DNA from: Streptomyces poonensis
GTDB lineage: Bacteria; Actinomycetota; Actinomycetes; Streptomycetales; Streptomycetaceae
Direction: 5' to 3'
Length of the DNA stretch: 64,000 bases
Assembly: GCF_014650915.1 (NCBI RefSeq)
Contig: NZ_BMVW01000006.1
Coordinates: forward strand, 263,811 to 327,810
In this document: positions 41,659 to 50,295 of the stretch, piece by piece
Layout of the letters: each line of letters opens with the position of its first letter
Position numbering within the stretch: the stretch's first letter is position 1
The notes under the pieces: model-generated
What the model was told of the DNA's origin: nothing
The model's database searches: none
Seen by the model: the letters and a program-made list of their open reading frames with translations, nothing else
Program-made: the position numbers and the translations under genes

Positions 41659-41687
41659 GGCAGATGCAAGGGCAGATGCACGTGCAC
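41659..41687 (-). promoter_or_regulatory. Shared upstream element, copy at HATPase gene
   Basis: On the minus strand: GTGCACGTGCATCTG, then CCCT and TGCATCTGCC, matching 40538-40562 in sequence and spacing. It lies 72 bp before ATG 41587. Confidence 0.65.
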
Positions 41688-41882
41688 GCGCCCGGTATGG
41701 TGCACGGAGTACCCCTTGCCGATGATTTTTTCTGCCGCCTTCTGCCTACATGTTGTGTCCCGCCTGATCTTTTCCTGTGTCCTCGGTTCTGAGACTTTCC
41801 GTTTCTGTAACCGCGCATGTGCGGATCGGAGTGGTTAGTGGCAGACTGCGGCCCCTGAAGACCTTGGGGAGGCTGACGGACC

Positions 41883-42746
41883 GTGGGCGCCGGTGAATCG
41901 AGCGGGTCGGTGGTGAGGCGGATGCTGCTGGGCTCGCATCTCAGGCGGTTGCGCGAGGGACAGGGGATCACGCGCGAGAAGGCCGGCTACTCGATCCGTG
42001 CGTCGGAGTCGAAGATCAGCCGCATGGAGCTGGGCCGGGTGAGCTTCAAGGCGCGCGACGTGGAGGACCTGCTGACGCTGTACGGCGTGACGGACGAGAA
42101 GGAGCGCACGTCGCTGCTCTCGCTGGCGAAGGAGGCCAACGTCGCGGGCTGGTGGCACAGTTACAGCGACGTCCTGCCCAGCTGGTTCCCCACCTACGTC
42201 GGCCTGGAGGGCGCGGCCCACCTCATCCGCTCGTACGAGGTCCAGTTCGTGCACGGCCTGCTGCAGACCGAGGCGTACGCGCACGCGGTCATCTCCAACG
42301 GCATGCCGAACGCCGGCGAGGCCGACATCGACCGGCGCGTGGCCCTGCGCCTGGAACGGCAGAAGTACCTGGTCTCCGAGGCTGCCCCGCAGTTCCACTG
42401 CGTCCTCGACGAGGCCGCGCTGCGCCGCCCGTACGGCAGCCGTGAGGTGATGCGGGGGCAGCTCCAGCACCTCATCGACATATCGGAGCGGCCGAACGTA
42501 CGGCTGCAGGTGATGCCGTTCGGCTTCGGCGGGCACTCCGGCGAGAGCGGCTCCTTCACCGTGCTGAGCTTCGCCGAGTCCGACCTGTCCGACGTCGTGT
42601 ACCTGGAGCAGCTCACCAGCGCGCTGTATCTGGACAAGCGCGAGGACGTCACCCAGTACGAGCGGGCGATGCGGCAGCTCCAGAAGGACAGCCCGTCCCC
42701 GGAGGAGAGCCGCGACCTGCTCAGGGGCCTGATCCAGCTCTCCTGA
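41883..42746 (+). CDS. XRE-family regulator with DUF5753 domain
   Basis: A 287-residue DNA-binding regulator. The N-terminal Cro/C1 HTH: LRRLREGQGITREKAGYSIRASESKISRMELG. The C-terminal DUF5753 domain has SYEVQFVHGLLQTEAYAHAV, the conserved core of WhiJ/BldB-neighbourhood regulators. GTG 41883 is preceded by TTGGGGAGGC. It sits divergently from the HATPase gene; such XRE proteins act with a DUF397 partner to control differentiation genes. Confidence 0.9.
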   Translation: MGAGESSGSVVRRMLLGSHLRRLREGQGITREKAGYSIRASESKISRMELGRVSFKARDVEDLLTLYGVTDEKERTSLLSLAKEANVAGWWHSYSDVLPSWFPTYVGLEGAAHLIRSYEVQFVHGLLQTEAYAHAVISNGMPNAGEADIDRRVALRLERQKYLVSEAAPQFHCVLDEAALRRPYGSREVMRGQLQHLIDISERPNVRLQVMPFGFGGHSGESGSFTVLSFAESDLSDVVYLEQLTSALYLDKREDVTQYERAMRQLQKDSPSPEESRDLLRGLIQLS

Positions 42747-42864
42747 GCTGTCACAGTGTCCACAAACAACCTCACAACTCCCTTGTGCCACACGTACGAT
42801 GACGTGTGATCACGCCACGGTGTGAACGGGCATCCGCCTAGGCCGCGAGGGATTGAGGGATCAC

Positions 42865-44325
42865 ATGTCGTCGTACTTCACCGACCTGGCTCAGCAGTAC
42901 ATCGGCGGCGAGTGGCGCCCGGGCTCGGGGTCGTGGGACATCATCGACTTCAACCCGTACGACGGCGAGAAGCTGGCGTCGATCACCATAGCCACGGCCG
43001 ACGAGGTGGACGCGGCGTACTGTGCGGCGCGCGACGCCCAGCGGGCCTGGGCGGAGACCAACGCGTACACCCGGCGGGCCGTCTTCGAGAGAGCCCTCCG
43101 GCTCGTCGAGGAGCGTGAGCGGGAGATCACCGAGGTGATCATCGCCGAGCTCGGCGGCACCCACACGAAGGCCGCCTTCGAGCTGCACCTCGCCAAGGAG
43201 TTCCTGCGCGAGTCGGTCCACCTGGCCCTGCGCCCCGAGGGCCGGATCATCCCCTCGCCGATCGACGGCAAGGAGAACCGGCTCTACCGGGTGCCCGTCG
43301 GCGTGGTGGGCGTCATCAGCCCGTTCAACTTCCCGTTCCTGCTGTCGCTGAAGTCCGTGGCGCCCGCCCTGGCCCTCGGCAACGGCGTGGTCCTCAAGCC
43401 GCACCAGAACACCCCGATCACCGGCGGCGCCCTGGTCGCGAAGATCTTCGAGGACGCGGGCCTCCCGGCCGGGCTGCTCAACGTCCTGATCACCGACATC
43501 GCGGAGATCGGCGACGCGTTCATCGAGCACCCCATACCCAAGGTCATCTCCTTCACCGGCTCCGACCAGGTCGGCCGGCACGTCGCCACCGTCTGCGCCG
43601 CCCACTTCAAGCGGTCGATCCTCGAACTCGGCGGCAGCAGCGCGCTGGTGGTGCTCGACGACGCCGACATCGACTACGCGGTGGACGCGGCGGTCTTCAG
43701 CCGGTACGTCCACCAGGGCCAGGTCTGCATGGCCGCGAACCGCGTCCTCGTCGACCGCTCCGTGGAGGCGGAGTTCACCGAGAAGTTCGTCGCCAAGGTG
43801 AAGACCCTCAAGGTCGGTGACCCACGCGACCCGCAGACGGTCATCGGCCCGGTCATCAACTCCTCCCAGGCGGAGGCGGTGACCGGCGCCGTCGAGCAGG
43901 CGATCGCCGAGGGCGCCACGGCGCTCGTGCGCGGCACGGCGACGGAGAACCTGGTCGGGCCGTCCGTCCTGACGGGGCTGCCCACCGACTCCGCCCTCCT
44001 CCGGCAGGAGGTCTTCGGCCCGGTCGCCTTCCTGGTCCCCTTCGACGGCGAGGAGGAGGCCGTACGGATCGTCAACGACACCCCGTACGGGCTGAGCGGC
44101 GCCGTCCACACGGCGGACGTCGAGCGCGGCGTGCGGTTCGCCAAGCGGATCGACACCGGCATGTTCCACGTGAACGACGGCACCGTGCACGACGAGCCGA
44201 TCGTCCCCTTCGGCGGCGAGAAGTCCTCCGGGCTGGGCCGGCTGAACGGCGAGTCGACGGTCGAGGCCTTCACCACACAGAAGTGGATCTCGGTGCAGCA
44301 CGGGCGGAGCGCGTTCCCGTTCTGA
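42865..44325 (+). CDS. NAD(P)-dependent aldehyde dehydrogenase
   Basis: 486 residues, ALDH superfamily, oxidising an aldehyde to an acid. The general base Glu254 lies in ILELGGSSALVVLDD and the nucleophile Cys288 in HQGQVCMAANR. The cofactor region is GVVGVISPFNFPF and FTGSDQVGRHVA. The VLKPHQNTPITGG segment resembles vanillin/benzaldehyde dehydrogenases; the substrate is not established. ATG 42865 follows GAGGGATCAC. It stands alone, without a pathway partner. Confidence 0.92.
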   Translation: MSSYFTDLAQQYIGGEWRPGSGSWDIIDFNPYDGEKLASITIATADEVDAAYCAARDAQRAWAETNAYTRRAVFERALRLVEEREREITEVIIAELGGTHTKAAFELHLAKEFLRESVHLALRPEGRIIPSPIDGKENRLYRVPVGVVGVISPFNFPFLLSLKSVAPALALGNGVVLKPHQNTPITGGALVAKIFEDAGLPAGLLNVLITDIAEIGDAFIEHPIPKVISFTGSDQVGRHVATVCAAHFKRSILELGGSSALVVLDDADIDYAVDAAVFSRYVHQGQVCMAANRVLVDRSVEAEFTEKFVAKVKTLKVGDPRDPQTVIGPVINSSQAEAVTGAVEQAIAEGATALVRGTATENLVGPSVLTGLPTDSALLRQEVFGPVAFLVPFDGEEEAVRIVNDTPYGLSGAVHTADVERGVRFAKRIDTGMFHVNDGTVHDEPIVPFGGEKSSGLGRLNGESTVEAFTTQKWISVQHGRSAFPF

Positions 44326-44442
44326 CGGGCCCGGAACCCCTGGGCCATTGCGGACAGGACCTGACCGCAATGGCCCGTAGCTTCATCGGTGTCAGGGAGA
44401 GCCCTCCCAGAACTCCCAGGACCCGATGAAAGGCGGCCGATC

Positions 44443-44991
44443 ATGGTCACTCACGTTCCCGCGGAAGCATGCGTCGACGAGCGCGGAGCGCTGCTCGCCT
44501 TCCTCGCCGAGCAGCGCGGCGGCGTCCGCCGGGCGCTGCTCGGGCTGACGGCGGAGCAGGCCACGAGCACGCCCTCGGCCAGCGAGCTGTCGCCGGCCGG
44601 GCTGCTCAAGCACTGCGCGGAGGTCGAGCAGTCCTGGGTGGCCCGCGCCAAGGGCGAGGAGCCGGCCGTGCACCGGGACGAGTCGAACTGGCACGAGTGC
44701 TTCCGGCTGGCCGGCGACGAGACCGTCGAGTCCCAGCTCGCGTACTACGAAGAGGTCGCCGCCGAGACGGAGGCGTTCCTCCGCTCGGTGCCCAGCCTCG
44801 ACGACACCTTCGCGCTGCCGGACCAGCCCTGGTTCCAGGGGGCAAAGGACGTCTCGATGCGCTGGCTGGCCCTGCACCTGATCCGCGAGACCGCCCGGCA
44901 CGCCGGCCACGCCGACATCGTCCGCGAGTCCCTGGACGGTGCCACCGCCTTCGAACTGGTGGCGAAGGAGCAGGGCAGCTCCTGGGGCTGA
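44443..44991 (+). CDS. DinB/DUF664-family protein
   Basis: 182 residues, DinB-like four-helix bundle. The three metal-binding His positions are suggested by LLKHCAEVEQSW, SNWHECF and LHLIRETARHAGHAD. Members of the family include metal-dependent thiol transferases (e.g. mycothiol- or bacillithiol-linked) and detoxification enzymes; the activity here is inferred. ATG 44443 follows AAAGGCGG. It is immediately upstream of a PadR regulator gene, followed by tipA. Confidence 0.85.
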   Translation: MVTHVPAEACVDERGALLAFLAEQRGGVRRALLGLTAEQATSTPSASELSPAGLLKHCAEVEQSWVARAKGEEPAVHRDESNWHECFRLAGDETVESQLAYYEEVAAETEAFLRSVPSLDDTFALPDQPWFQGAKDVSMRWLALHLIRETARHAGHADIVRESLDGATAFELVAKEQGSSWG

Positions 44992-45016
44992 GCCCGGGGG
45001 CCGGGCCCGCGCGCCC

Positions 45017-45022
45017 TACGCT
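45017..45022 (+). promoter_or_regulatory. -10 element of leaderless padR gene
   Basis: TACGCT ends 7 bases before ATG 45029; GGCCCC between has no ribosome-binding site. Confidence 0.6.
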
Positions 45023-45028
45023 GGCCCC

Positions 45029-45670
45029 ATGTCAGCGATCCGTCTCCTCGTGCTCGGCGCGGTGCGCCAGCACGGGCGGGCCCATGGCTACCAGGTGCGC
45101 AACGACCTGGAGTACTGGGGCGCGCACGAGTGGTCCAACGCCAAGCCCGGCTCGATCTACCACGCCCTCAAGCAGATGGCGAAGCAGGGACTGCTGCACG
45201 CCCACGAGATCGCGCCCTCCACGGCCGGCGGCCCGCCCCGCACCGAGTACGAGATCACGGAGGCGGGCGACCGGGAGTACTTCTCGCTGCTGCGCGAGGC
45301 CCTCGTCGAGCGGGACCGGCACATCGACACACTGTCCGCGGCGATCGGCTTCATGGTCGAGCTGGAGCGGGACGAGGTGGTGCGGCTGCTGCGGGAGCGG
45401 CTGCGCAGGCTGGCGGAGTGGCGCACGTCCGCCACCGAGTACTACACGCCGGAGGCGGGCCCCGAGTCGATCGGTCATATCGGCGAGATCATGCACATGT
45501 GGGTCCACGCGTCCGACGGCGAGGCGGAGTGGACCCGCGGCCTCATCGAGCGCATCGAGTCCGGCACGTACACCTTCGCGGGCGAGGGGGAGCCGTTCGT
45601 CGGCGTCCTCTCCGCGGGGGAGGCGAACCCGTACGCGACGGGGGAGCGGCACCCGGGGGACGACCGCTGA
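45029..45670 (+). CDS. PadR-family transcriptional regulator
   Basis: 213 residues. The winged-helix domain includes LGAVRQHGRAHGYQVRNDL and NAKPGSIYHALKQMAKQGLLH, typical PadR. The C-terminal Vir_act_alpha_C helices (EALVERDRHIDTLSAAIGFMVELE) follow. It probably regulates a nearby detoxification gene or itself. The gene is leaderless-like (see the -10 box at 45017). Confidence 0.9.
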   Translation: MSAIRLLVLGAVRQHGRAHGYQVRNDLEYWGAHEWSNAKPGSIYHALKQMAKQGLLHAHEIAPSTAGGPPRTEYEITEAGDREYFSLLREALVERDRHIDTLSAAIGFMVELERDEVVRLLRERLRRLAEWRTSATEYYTPEAGPESIGHIGEIMHMWVHASDGEAEWTRGLIERIESGTYTFAGEGEPFVGVLSAGEANPYATGERHPGDDR

Positions 45671-45688
45671 GTCCGGTGGCGCGGGCGC

Positions 45689-45719
45689 TTGCACCTCACG
45701 CCGCGTGAGGGCTCAGCCT
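45689..45719 (+). promoter_or_regulatory. tipA promoter with MerR-type inverted repeat
   Basis: -35 TTGCAC (45689-45694), 7-bp dyad CCTCACG/CGTGAGG, and -10-like CAGCCT (45714-45719) with a 19-bp spacer. Spacing and sequence match the S. lividans tipA promoter from memory: the long spacer is corrected by a MerR activator twisting the DNA. Confidence 0.88.
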
Positions 45720-45749
45720 GAGGTGCGTACCGAGAAGGGAGCGGACGCC

Positions 45750-46511
45750 ATGAGCTACTCCGTGGGACAGGTCGCCGGTTTCGCCGGGGTGACGGTGCGC
45801 GCACTGCACCACTACGACGAGATCGGGCTGCTGGTGCCGAGCGAGCGCACGCACGCCGGCCACCGGCGCTACGCGGACGCCGACCTCGACCGGCTGCAGC
45901 AGATCCTGTTCTACCGGGAGCTCGGCTTCCCGCTCGACGAGGTCGCGGCCCTGCTCGACGACCCGGACGCGGACCCGCGCGCGCATCTGCGCCGCCAGCA
46001 CGAACTGCTGACCGCCCGGATCGAGAAGCTGCAGCAGATGGCGGCGGCCGTGGAGCACGCCATGGAGGCACGCAGGATGGGTATCAACCTCACGCCGGAG
46101 GAAAGGTTCGAGGTGTTCGGGGACCACGACCCCGCGCAGTACGAGGACGAGGTGCGGGAGCGCTGGGGGCACACGGACGCCTACAAGGAGTCGCAGCGCC
46201 GTACGGCCTCCTACACCAAGGAGGACTGGAAGCGCGTCAACGAGGAGCTCGACGCGCTCCACGCGCGCGTGGCCGAGCTGATGGATTCCGGGGCCGACGC
46301 CGGCTCGGAGGCGGCCATGGACGCGGCGGAGGAGCACCTCCGCTTCATCCAGCGCTCGTACTACGACTGCACGCACGAGCTTCAGGCCAAGATCAGTGAG
46401 CTGTACGTCACCGACCCGCGGTTCACGGAGACGTACGACAGGATCCGCCCGGGCCTCGGCCGGTACCTGCGGGACGCGATCGTCGCCAACGCGGCCCGGC
46501 ACGCGGGCTGA
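45750..46511 (+). CDS. tipA: TipA-type MerR-family drug-sensing regulator
   Basis: 253 residues. The N-terminal MerR domain (YSVGQVAGFAGVTVRALHHYDEIG) recognises the promoter repeat. The C-terminal TipAS domain (residues 110-253) normally captures thiopeptide antibiotics. ATG start at 45750. The internal ATG at 46077 (Met110, GGAGG 8 bases upstream) would give a separate 144-residue TipAS. Compared with S. lividans TipAL, the Cys that binds thiostrepton (position 214 there) is Lys214 here; only Cys207 remains. Ligand capture may thus be non-covalent. Autoregulated through the promoter at 45689. Confidence 0.93.
   Translation: MSYSVGQVAGFAGVTVRALHHYDEIGLLVPSERTHAGHRRYADADLDRLQQILFYRELGFPLDEVAALLDDPDADPRAHLRRQHELLTARIEKLQQMAAAVEHAMEARRMGINLTPEERFEVFGDHDPAQYEDEVRERWGHTDAYKESQRRTASYTKEDWKRVNEELDALHARVAELMDSGADAGSEAAMDAAEEHLRFIQRSYYDCTHELQAKISELYVTDPRFTETYDRIRPGLGRYLRDAIVANAARHAG
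46077..46511 (+). CDS. TipAS, internal start product (ligand-binding domain)
   Basis: Met110 (ATG 46077) is preceded by GGAGG 8 bases upstream, as in S. lividans, giving a 144-residue stand-alone ligand-binding domain (MGINLTPEERFEVFG). Inferred from the family and the visible ribosome-binding site. Confidence 0.7.
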   Translation: MGINLTPEERFEVFGDHDPAQYEDEVRERWGHTDAYKESQRRTASYTKEDWKRVNEELDALHARVAELMDSGADAGSEAAMDAAEEHLRFIQRSYYDCTHELQAKISELYVTDPRFTETYDRIRPGLGRYLRDAIVANAARHAG

Positions 46512-46532
46512 CACCGCGGGGATTCAAGTCGG

Positions 46533-46566
46533 TAAGGGGCGCTCTTCCTTGAGGGCGCCCCTTACA
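46533..46566 (+). terminator. Terminator after tipA
   Basis: GTAAGGGGCGC pairs with GCGCCCCTTAC, extended by two weaker pairs, around a TTCCTTGA loop. Confidence 0.85.
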
Positions 46567-46721
46567 CATGCCCACAGGTGCGGCTCAGCCGGGGCACAGT
46601 GCATGCTGGGAGGGACGGTGGAACCTGGCGGGATCGGCTGCCGTTGATAGCTTTGGTCAGCCGTACGCCGCACCGCCTCATCTCCTCTCCTCATCCCGAC
46701 ATCCCCACAGGAGCCCGGAAC

Positions 46722-47840
46722 GTGACGACGCTTGCCCTCGGACCAAGCTGGTTGGATCCGAACTACCTGCTCGACACGTTCGGCATCTGGGGCCTGCTCG
46801 CGATCGTGTTCGCCGAGTCCGGCCTGCTCATCGGCTTCTTCCTGCCCGGTGACTCGCTGCTGTTCACCGCGGGCATGCTGATCACCTCGAAGACGCTGGA
46901 CTTCCCGCTCTGGCTGGCCATCGTGCTGATCTGCCTCGCCGCGATCCTCGGCGACCAGGCGGGCTACATGTTCGGCAAGAAGGTGGGCCCCTCGCTGTTC
47001 AAGCGCCCCGACTCCCGCCTGTTCAAGCAGGAGAACGTCACCAAGGCGCACGAGTTCTTCGAGAAGCACGGCCCCAAGTCGCTGATCCTCGCCCGCTTCG
47101 TGCCCATCGTGCGCACGTTCACGCCGATCATCGCGGGCGTCAGCGGGATGCGGTACCGCTCGTTCCTGACCTTCAACATCATCGGCGGCATCCTGTGGGG
47201 CGCGGGCGTCACCCTGCTCGGCTCCTGGCTCGGCAGCATCGCGTTCGTCCGCGACAACATCGAGGCGATGCTGATCCTGATCGTGTTCATCTCGGTGGTC
47301 CCGATCATCCTGGAGTTCTGGAAGGCCCGCAGGCAGAAGAAGAACCAGCCGCAGCCTCCGGCGCCCGCCGCGTCTCCCGTGTCCCCCGCCCCGGCGGCAC
47401 CTCCCGTCATGGACGACGCGACGGCCCAGCTCCGTCGCATCCCGTCGGCCCAGCAGAGCGGGCAGCAGCCGTACGGCAACCAGAACCAGGGCTACGGGAA
47501 TCAGGGCTACGGGAACCAGGGTCAGCAGTACGGCCACCAGAACCAGCAGTACGGCCACCAGAACCAGCAGTACGGCCACCAGGGCCAGCAGTACGGCCAC
47601 CAGGGCCAGGGCCAGGGCCACGGGAGCCAGGATCAGGGCTACGGCCAGCAGGGCCAGCCCTACGGCGGCCAGAACCAGAGCTACGGCAACCAGCCCTATC
47701 CGCAGCAGCAGCCCCAGCAGTACCCGCAGCAGCACCCCCAGCCGTACGACGACTCCCAGGGCTACGGCCACCCGCAGTACCCCCAGGGTCAGGGCCAGGG
47801 TTACCCGTACGGCCAGGGTCAGGGACACCCGCAGAACTGA
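46722..47840 (+). CDS. DedA-family membrane protein with Q/N/G/Y-rich tail
   Basis: 372 residues. The DedA domain occupies residues ~1-215: LLAIVFAESGLLIGFFLPGDS, the FARFVPIVRTFTPIIAG motif and C-terminal helices. DedA proteins are thought to transport or flip lipids (undecaprenyl phosphate). The remaining ~129 residues (from ~244) are almost only Gln, Gly, Tyr, Asn, His and Pro, in tandem 7-residue units (QQYGHQN). Four identical or near-identical 21-nt units lie at 47523-47606. Such tails are disordered and prion-like. GTG 46722 is preceded by AGGAG. Confidence 0.9.
   Translation: MTTLALGPSWLDPNYLLDTFGIWGLLAIVFAESGLLIGFFLPGDSLLFTAGMLITSKTLDFPLWLAIVLICLAAILGDQAGYMFGKKVGPSLFKRPDSRLFKQENVTKAHEFFEKHGPKSLILARFVPIVRTFTPIIAGVSGMRYRSFLTFNIIGGILWGAGVTLLGSWLGSIAFVRDNIEAMLILIVFISVVPIILEFWKARRQKKNQPQPPAPAASPVSPAPAAPPVMDDATAQLRRIPSAQQSGQQPYGNQNQGYGNQGYGNQGQQYGHQNQQYGHQNQQYGHQGQQYGHQGQGQGHGSQDQGYGQQGQPYGGQNQSYGNQPYPQQQPQQYPQQHPQPYDDSQGYGHPQYPQGQGQGYPYGQGQGHPQN
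47523..47606 (+). repeat. Four 21-nt tandem repeats in the DedA tail
   Basis: Units CAGCAGTACGGCCACCAG + AAC/GGC begin at 47523, 47544, 47565 and 47586, encoding QQYGHQN or QQYGHQG. Copy number probably varies between strains. Confidence 0.88.
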
Positions 47841-47877
47841 CGACGGGCCGGCCTCCCCCCTTCCGGGGCGCGGCCGC

Positions 47878-49575
47878 TCAGAAGCCGCGCGTGCGCTTCG
47901 CGGCCCGCCGCCCCGCCGCGCTCGCGGCCCCCGGCACCCGCAGGAACAGCCGGGAGATCTCCGATCCCAGGTTCACCCCGATCGCGATGGCCATGGCGAG
48001 CGCGACGGCCCTCGTGAGGCTGGCCAGCCCCGCGTCGGCGTCGTTCTGGGCGAACGCGAGCAGCCCGAAATACGTCGCCGAACCGGGGAGCAGCGGGCCG
48101 ATCGCCGCGGTCGTGTACGGCAGCGCCGACGCGAACCGGTAGCGGGACATCAGCTGCCCGAACAGGCCCACCAGACCCGCCGCGACGGCCGTGGACGCGA
48201 CCGGCGAGAAGCCGGCCGCGTAGTGCATCGCGCCGTACACCGACCAGGCCACGCCCCCGTTGAGCGTCACCGCGAGCACGGTGGAACGTTCCTGCTGGAG
48301 CAGTACCGCGAAGGCCAGCGACAGCAGCATCGACGCGGCGATCTGCGGCAGCGGCCGGTCGGAGCTGCCGAGCGCCGCGTCCGGGCTGAGCTCGGCGCCC
48401 AGCTTGACGCCGAAGTACAGGATCAGCAGCACGCCCACGACGATGCCGACGATCAGGTACATGACCTCCAGCAGCCGGGCCGACGCGGTGATGTAGAAGC
48501 CGGTCAGCCCGTCCTGCACCCCCGCCACCAGCGCCCGCCCGGGCAGCAGCGCGAACAGCCCACCGGTGATCACCGCGGACGCCTTCACGTCCACGTCCGC
48601 CAGCGTCAGCGCCACCCCGAGCGCGGCCGGGGGCATCGCGGCCACCGCGAACTGGTAGAACTCCGGCAGCCCGCGCCCGGCGGCGAGCCAGGCCAGCCGG
48701 TCGCCGAGCATCGCGCCCAGCGCGGCCGCCACGAACACCGTCGGGCCACCGCCGACGAGGACGGAGGCCGCGCCCGCGAGCAGCCCGGCGGCGCCGGTCA
48801 GCGCCCAGCCGGGGTAGGGGTGGCGGTTGCGGCGGATCTCCGCCAGGCGCCCGTAGGCCTCCTCCAGGGAGAGCTGTGTGTCCGGGTCGCTCAGGTCGTC
48901 CACGAGCCGGTAGACGGCCGCCAGACGCGTGTAGTCGGTGCCTCGCCGGCGCACCGTCCGTGACGCCGACACGGGATCCTCCACCAGGGACGGCTGGTGG
49001 GTGATCGACAGCAGCGTGAAAGTGACGTTGGGCTCGCAGCGGTCGAGGCCGTAGGAGCGGCACACGGCGAACATCGCCGCCTCCACGTCCTCGGCGTTCT
49101 CACCGCCCGCGAGCAGCAGCTCACCGATACGCAGCGTCAGGTCGAGCACGCGGGGGACGGCCGGACCGCCCTCCTCCGCCCGCTGCGCCCGCTCCGGCGC
49201 CGGCCGCTCGGCCACCGGCATGCGCAGCATCGTGCGCATCCGGTCCTGCCAGGGGGCGTCCTTGGTCAGGCTGACCGCGGATATGCCGCCCGGAGGAGTG
49301 AAGCCGGGCGCGTCCCGGGCGCCGTACGTGCTCGGCGTGCTGAACGCCGACCGCTCGCCCTCGGCGGCGGGCGACTGCGGCGGATCCAGGCCTTCCGGTA
49401 CGGCGAACTCCGACGTGGCCTCGGACTCCGTACCCGTCCTCGGCACGTCGAGACCGTCGGGGATCGCGAACTCGGATGTCGTGGACGACTCCCCGTCGAT
49501 GTCCGGACGGGCGAAGGCGCTCGTCGCCTCGTCCGACCGCGGCTTACGGTCCTCCGTCTGCGCTGCCTTCGTCAC
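47878..49575 (-). CDS. ThrE-like threonine/serine exporter family protein
   Basis: 565 residues. GTG 49575 has GGGAG 6 bases upstream. The first ~125 residues are a disordered acidic/Pro-rich extension. A cytosolic ThrE N-domain follows (VLDLTLRIGELLLAGGENAEDVEAAM), then ~10 hydrophobic helices. ThrP/ThrE proteins export threonine and serine in coryneform bacteria. The long extension is unusual. It is convergent with the dedA gene. Confidence 0.87.
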   Translation of the reverse strand: MTKAAQTEDRKPRSDEATSAFARPDIDGESSTTSEFAIPDGLDVPRTGTESEATSEFAVPEGLDPPQSPAAEGERSAFSTPSTYGARDAPGFTPPGGISAVSLTKDAPWQDRMRTMLRMPVAERPAPERAQRAEEGGPAVPRVLDLTLRIGELLLAGGENAEDVEAAMFAVCRSYGLDRCEPNVTFTLLSITHQPSLVEDPVSASRTVRRRGTDYTRLAAVYRLVDDLSDPDTQLSLEEAYGRLAEIRRNRHPYPGWALTGAAGLLAGAASVLVGGGPTVFVAAALGAMLGDRLAWLAAGRGLPEFYQFAVAAMPPAALGVALTLADVDVKASAVITGGLFALLPGRALVAGVQDGLTGFYITASARLLEVMYLIVGIVVGVLLILYFGVKLGAELSPDAALGSSDRPLPQIAASMLLSLAFAVLLQQERSTVLAVTLNGGVAWSVYGAMHYAAGFSPVASTAVAAGLVGLFGQLMSRYRFASALPYTTAAIGPLLPGSATYFGLLAFAQNDADAGLASLTRAVALAMAIAIGVNLGSEISRLFLRVPGAASAAGRRAAKRTRGF

Positions 49576-49718
49576 CCGCTGCTCCCGACCACGTACCTCC
49601 CGGCACCGTCCTCCGGCCACCTACCTCCAATACGCCCCAGTATGCGCACTGGAGCGCGAACGGGCCGCGTCACCCCACGAGGGGTCACGCGGCCCGTCGG
49701 CCACACAGGGACGAGGTC

Positions 49719-50210
49719 TCAGTGACCGCCCTGCTCCTTGAGACGCTTGTACGACCGCTCGATCTCGGCCTCGGCCTCGCTGCGGCCCACCCAGTTGGCG
49801 CCCTCGACGGACTTGCCGGGCTCCAGGTCCTTGTAGACCTCGAAGAAGTGCTGGATCTCCAGACGGTCGAACTCGGAGACGTGGTGGATGTCCCGCAGGT
49901 GCTCCACGCGCGGGTCGGACGCCGGCACGCACAGCAGCTTGTCGTCGCCGCCGGCCTCGTCGGTCATCCGGAACATGCCGATCGCGCGGCACTTGATGAG
50001 GCAGCCGGGGAACGTCGGCTCCTCCAGGAGGACCAGCGCGTCCAGCGGGTCGCCGTCCTCGCCGAGCGTGTTCTCGACGAAGCCGTAGTCGGCCGGGTAG
50101 CTGGTCGAGGTGAAGAGTCGACGGTCCAGGCGGATACGACCGGTCTCGTGGTCCACCTCGTACTTGTTCCGCGAACCCTTCGGAATCTCGATCGTGACGT
50201 CGAACTCCAC
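49719..50210 (-). CDS. ppa: Soluble inorganic pyrophosphatase
   Basis: 163 residues, class I family. EFDVTIEIPKGSRNKYEVDHETG begins the protein; the signature DGDPLDALVLLEEP holds the catalytic Asp residues. GTG 50210 follows AAGGAG at 8 bases. Hydrolyses pyrophosphate from biosynthesis; with the membrane-bound HppA it gives two routes. Divergent from dacB. Confidence 0.95.
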   Translation of the reverse strand: MEFDVTIEIPKGSRNKYEVDHETGRIRLDRRLFTSTSYPADYGFVENTLGEDGDPLDALVLLEEPTFPGCLIKCRAIGMFRMTDEAGGDDKLLCVPASDPRVEHLRDIHHVSEFDRLEIQHFFEVYKDLEPGKSVEGANWVGRSEAEAEIERSYKRLKEQGGH

Positions 50211-50295
50211 CGGTGGCTCCTTCATGATCAGCACATAGTTCTGGTGATTAAGTGTCCCTCACGCAGGTGTGTGATCGCGAAAGGGGCTGGTGGTC

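Noticed and set aside
47523..47606. Regular 21-nt repeats resembling a CRISPR array
   Set aside because: They are contiguous, spacer-less and in frame within a protein tail; no cas genes are present.
46524..47828. 434-residue frame antisense to dedA
   Set aside because: Low-complexity Val/Leu repeats mirror the Gln/Gly/Tyr tail; no start signal or motif.
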